From an uncultured Prevotella sp. (lineage in GTDB: Bacteria > Bacteroidota > Bacteroidia > Bacteroidales > Bacteroidaceae), in the NCBI GenBank assembly GCA_900541575.1, contig UQKO01000053.1, positions 1 through 17,624 on the forward strand: 17,624 bases of DNA, written 5' to 3'. Numbering within the stretch: position 1 is the first letter of the stretch; the number at the start of each line of letters is the position of its first letter. A model generated the notes under the pieces. That model did not search any database and was not told the DNA's origin. It saw only the letters and a program-made list of their open reading frames with translations. Made by a program: the position numbers and the translations under genes. This document shows positions 15,797 to 17,624 of this stretch, one piece after another.

Positions 15797-16435
15797 CTAA
15801 ATATAGTACTCCACAGGGTCTGCTATGCCCGAACGGAGAGCATAACGAATAGCTTCGTAAGAGGTTGAGACGCCTAGCTTTCGAAATATATTCTTCTTAT
15901 GCGTGATAATGGTATGTACGGAAGAATTCCGACGTACTGCTATTTCCTTTGCGCTTAATCCTTGAGCAATAAGTGAGAGCACCTCCGTTTCGGAATGTGT
16001 AAGATGAGCCACACCGATATGTTCACTGCGACTAGCTAGCTGACTCTCTACGGAAGCACACACCATGCGTCGCCCTTGTTGCGAAGCATAGAGCGCTTGC
16101 AGAAATTCTTGGCGGGTGCAATCCTTCGTGAGATAGCTTACATAAGGCTCAGCTCCGAGCAATCGAAGGAAGTTTTCGGTATATTCAGCCGATAACAGAA
16201 GCCAACGAACGGAAGCAAAGCGGCGAATATAAATAAGGAAATTCTCGGGCGAAGTAAAATCAAAAAGAGCGAAGTCAAGCACTACTATCGCATCGGGATA
16301 TGTCTCAAGTTGACGTGCAAGATCTTCTTTCTTATGTACAAAAAGCAAAGGCTGACCAGCAAGATAGCTGGTCAGTGCATCGCTTGTAAGAGATTGATTA
16401 TCAGCAACAATAATCATACTTGCAATATTCTTCAA
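15797..16435 (-). CDS. LuxR/NarL-type response regulator
   Basis: A 212-residue two-domain regulator. The receiver domain (about 6-120) keeps the key positions: Asp12 in VADNQ, the presumed phosphoacceptor Asp54 in VVLDF, Ser82 in LLLSAE and Lys104 in LTKD. The LuxR-type helix-turn-helix (about 145-205) reads LTHSETEVLSLIAQGLSAKEIA and HTIITHKKNIFRKLGV, a typical DNA-binding pair. No sensor kinase gene is in the window. It starts 25 bp after the cysK stop and has no promoter of its own that I can see, so it is probably made from the cysK transcript. A role in controlling cysteine synthesis is suggested only by position; NarL-type regulators in Bacteroidetes are often orphans with unknown targets. 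No strong terminator follows; 15734-15750 has a weak TTTTTT/AAAAAA pairing. Confidence 0.9.
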   Translation of the reverse strand: MKNIASMIIVADNQSLTSDALTSYLAGQPLLFVHKKEDLARQLETYPDAIVVLDFALFDFTSPENFLIYIRRFASVRWLLLSAEYTENFLRLLGAEPYVSYLTKDCTRQEFLQALYASQQGRRMVCASVESQLASRSEHIGVAHLTHSETEVLSLIAQGLSAKEIAVRRNSSVHTIITHKKNIFRKLGVSTSYEAIRYALRSGIADPVEYYI

Positions 16436-16460
16436 AAGCGCAGCATGCGCTAAGGGCTAT

Positions 16461-17408
16461 TTATACGGGATATTCTTCGAAAGCATAGAGAACAGTAGAA
16501 AGATAACGCTCTCCTGTATCGGGAAGTAGGGCTACGATAGTCTTTCCTTCGTTTTCGGGTTTCTTTGCAAGCTCAATAGCTGCATGAAGTGCGGCTCCAG
16601 CTGAGATACCCACTAGCAAGCCCTCCTTTTGAGCTAAGAGACGAGAAGCACGAATAGCATCATTGTCTTGAATAGGAAGAATCTGGTCGGCAGCAGAAGC
16701 ATCAAAGTTTCTGGGCACAAAGCCAGCACCAATACCCTGAATTTTGTGAGGACCCGATGGATTTCCTTCGAGCACGGCCGAAGTTGCTGGTTCTACAGCA
16801 TAAGCTTTGATGGCAGGATTATGCTTTTTCAAACCCCGCGAAGTTCCACTAAGCGTACCACCTGTGCCAACACCAGCCACGAAAATATCCACTTTTCCGT
16901 CAGTATCGCGCCATATTTCCTCAGCTGTGGTACGTGTATGAGCCTCGGGGTTAGCAGGATTTTCAAACTGTTGAGGAATAAAACTGCTCGGATGCTCTTG
17001 CTGCAATTCTTTCGCACGGGCGATGGCGCCCTTCATACCTTCACTTCCAGGAGTAAGCACGAGCTCTGCACCGAGTGCTTTGAGGAGATTGCGGCGTTCG
17101 AGGCTCATCGTTTCGGGCATGGTAAGGATGATGCGATAACCCTTTACAGAGGCTACCCATGCAAGACCAATACCCGTATTACCACTTGTAGGTTCGATAA
17201 TTACACCTCCAGGCTTGAGCGCGCCACGTTTCTCTGCATCTTCTATCATGGCGAGTGCTACACGATCCTTTACACTACCACCAGGATTGAAGTATTCGAG
17301 TTTTACGAGTACGTGTGCTTTAAGTCCGAGAGTCTTTTCTACGTTCTCCACCTCAAGTAAGGGAGTATTACCAACTAGTTGGGTAAGTGAATGATAAATC
17401 TTGCTCAT
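16461..17408 (-). CDS. cysK: Cysteine synthase A (O-acetylserine sulfhydrylase)
   Basis: A cytoplasmic PLP enzyme that replaces the acetyl group of O-acetylserine with sulfide to give cysteine. At 315 residues it is of normal length. Lys47 in GGSVKDR should hold the PLP cofactor; PTSGNTG (73-79) is the substrate-carboxylate loop; GVGTGGT, near residue 180, binds the PLP phosphate; GISAGAA and LPDTGERYLST close the C-terminal domain. LPDTGERYLS is a CysK rather than a cystathionine beta-synthase signature. The gene has a strong promoter with a palindrome just upstream, is followed at 25 bp by a response regulator gene, and the acetyltransferase that makes its substrate is the next gene after that. 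Confidence 0.96.
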   Translation of the reverse strand: MSKIYHSLTQLVGNTPLLEVENVEKTLGLKAHVLVKLEYFNPGGSVKDRVALAMIEDAEKRGALKPGGVIIEPTSGNTGIGLAWVASVKGYRIILTMPETMSLERRNLLKALGAELVLTPGSEGMKGAIARAKELQQEHPSSFIPQQFENPANPEAHTRTTAEEIWRDTDGKVDIFVAGVGTGGTLSGTSRGLKKHNPAIKAYAVEPATSAVLEGNPSGPHKIQGIGAGFVPRNFDASAADQILPIQDNDAIRASRLLAQKEGLLVGISAGAALHAAIELAKKPENEGKTIVALLPDTGERYLSTVLYAFEEYPV

Positions 17409-17459
17409 ATCTTAATATGTTTTTGTGTTATCAATATGATTGTTTCGTTTTTACAAGTG

Positions 17460-17490
17460 CAAAGGTAGGGCATTTGGGAGCACGTAGCAA
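17460..17490 (-). promoter_or_regulatory. Promoter of cysK
   Basis: On the minus strand TTG (17490-17488), 20 bp, TACCTTTG (17467-17460): a full match to the Bacteroidetes pattern, with a leader of about 45-50 bases before the ATG at 17408. Confidence 0.65.
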
Positions 17491-17506
17491 TACCACAATT
17501 ATGGTA
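17491..17506. promoter_or_regulatory. Palindrome abutting the cysK promoter
   Basis: TACCACAATTATGGTA is a 16-bp near-perfect palindrome (one mismatched pair either side of the AATT centre). It touches the TTG element directly and is centred about 42 bp upstream of the likely transcription start, the usual place for a class II activator. Confidence 0.4.
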
Positions 17507-17575
17507 GATTGAATAAAAACTTCACTTTCTCAGGACTTGCACCCATTAGATAATGCTTGTGCCGAGCATAATTGG

Positions 17576-17617
17576 GTAGGAGGTAAATGTTATTCATAAA
17601 AGGCATTTACCTCCTAC
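17576..17617. terminator. Perfect hairpin at the right end
   Basis: GTAGGAGGTAAATG (17576-17589) pairs perfectly over 14 bp with 17604-17617 around a 14-base loop. TTTCACA follows on the plus strand, with G-T pairs possible at the base. As cysK points away, it most likely ends a minus-strand gene to the right of the window, although no T-run follows on that strand. The stretch 17507-17575 shows nothing else. Confidence 0.55.
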
Positions 17618-17624
17618 TTTCACA

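Noticed and set aside
16668..17360. A 230-codon plus-strand open frame opposite cysK
   Set aside because: cysK is certain from its motifs; the antisense translation is Ser/Thr/Cys-rich without family features.

Overview
This window looks like chromosomal core sequence from a member of the Bacteroidales, most probably Prevotellaceae. The evidence is a close match, by eye, to Porphyromonas prolyl tripeptidyl peptidase A, a DUF2723 membrane glycosyltransferase-like protein, a large secreted protein ending in a Prevotella-style 'VYDIQGRRI' tail, and promoters of the Bacteroidetes type (TTG, about 20 bp, TAnnTTTG) in front of several genes. I see no rRNA, tRNA, CRISPR array, insertion sequence, phage gene or plasmid gene. 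All protein-coding genes except the GH20 hexosaminidase lie on the minus strand.

Layout, left to right. 1-346 has no gene that I can support, but holds a striking nested inverted repeat (97-198). 347-1234 (minus) is a DUF3298-type lipoprotein with its own promoter. 1396-2007 (minus) is a NodB-family polysaccharide deacetylase with a GTG start and a strong terminator. 2216-5542 (minus) is the large DUF2723 protein. Between the deacetylase and DUF2723 genes lies an array of about seven degenerate 22-bp repeats. 5543-5847 is a divergent promoter region leading right to the secreted GH20 beta-N-acetylhexosaminidase (5848-8160, plus). A bidirectional hairpin terminator (8315-8346) separates it from a minus-strand pair: a secreted protein of unknown function (8610-10481) and a 55-residue small protein (8394-8561). 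Next, all minus: ptpA (10737-12908), a THUMP/UPF0020 rRNA methyltransferase with a basic tail (13067-14587), serine acetyltransferase of the EpsC type (14704-15588), a LuxR-type response regulator (15797-16435) and cysK (16461-17408). A perfect hairpin at 17576-17617 closes the window.

How the genes work together. CysK and the serine acetyltransferase are the two enzymes that make cysteine from serine and sulfide; a response regulator sits between them, 25 bp behind cysK. GH20 hexosaminidase and PtpA are exported hydrolases of the type used to take apart host or dietary glycoproteins. DUF2723, the deacetylase and the lipoprotein are envelope-associated genes without a demonstrated common pathway. 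The window is mostly ordinary housekeeping and envelope sequence. The parts that deserve a second look are small: the unlisted 55-aa gene, several palindromes and phased repeats placed on promoters, the 22-bp repeat array and the nested hairpin at the left end.
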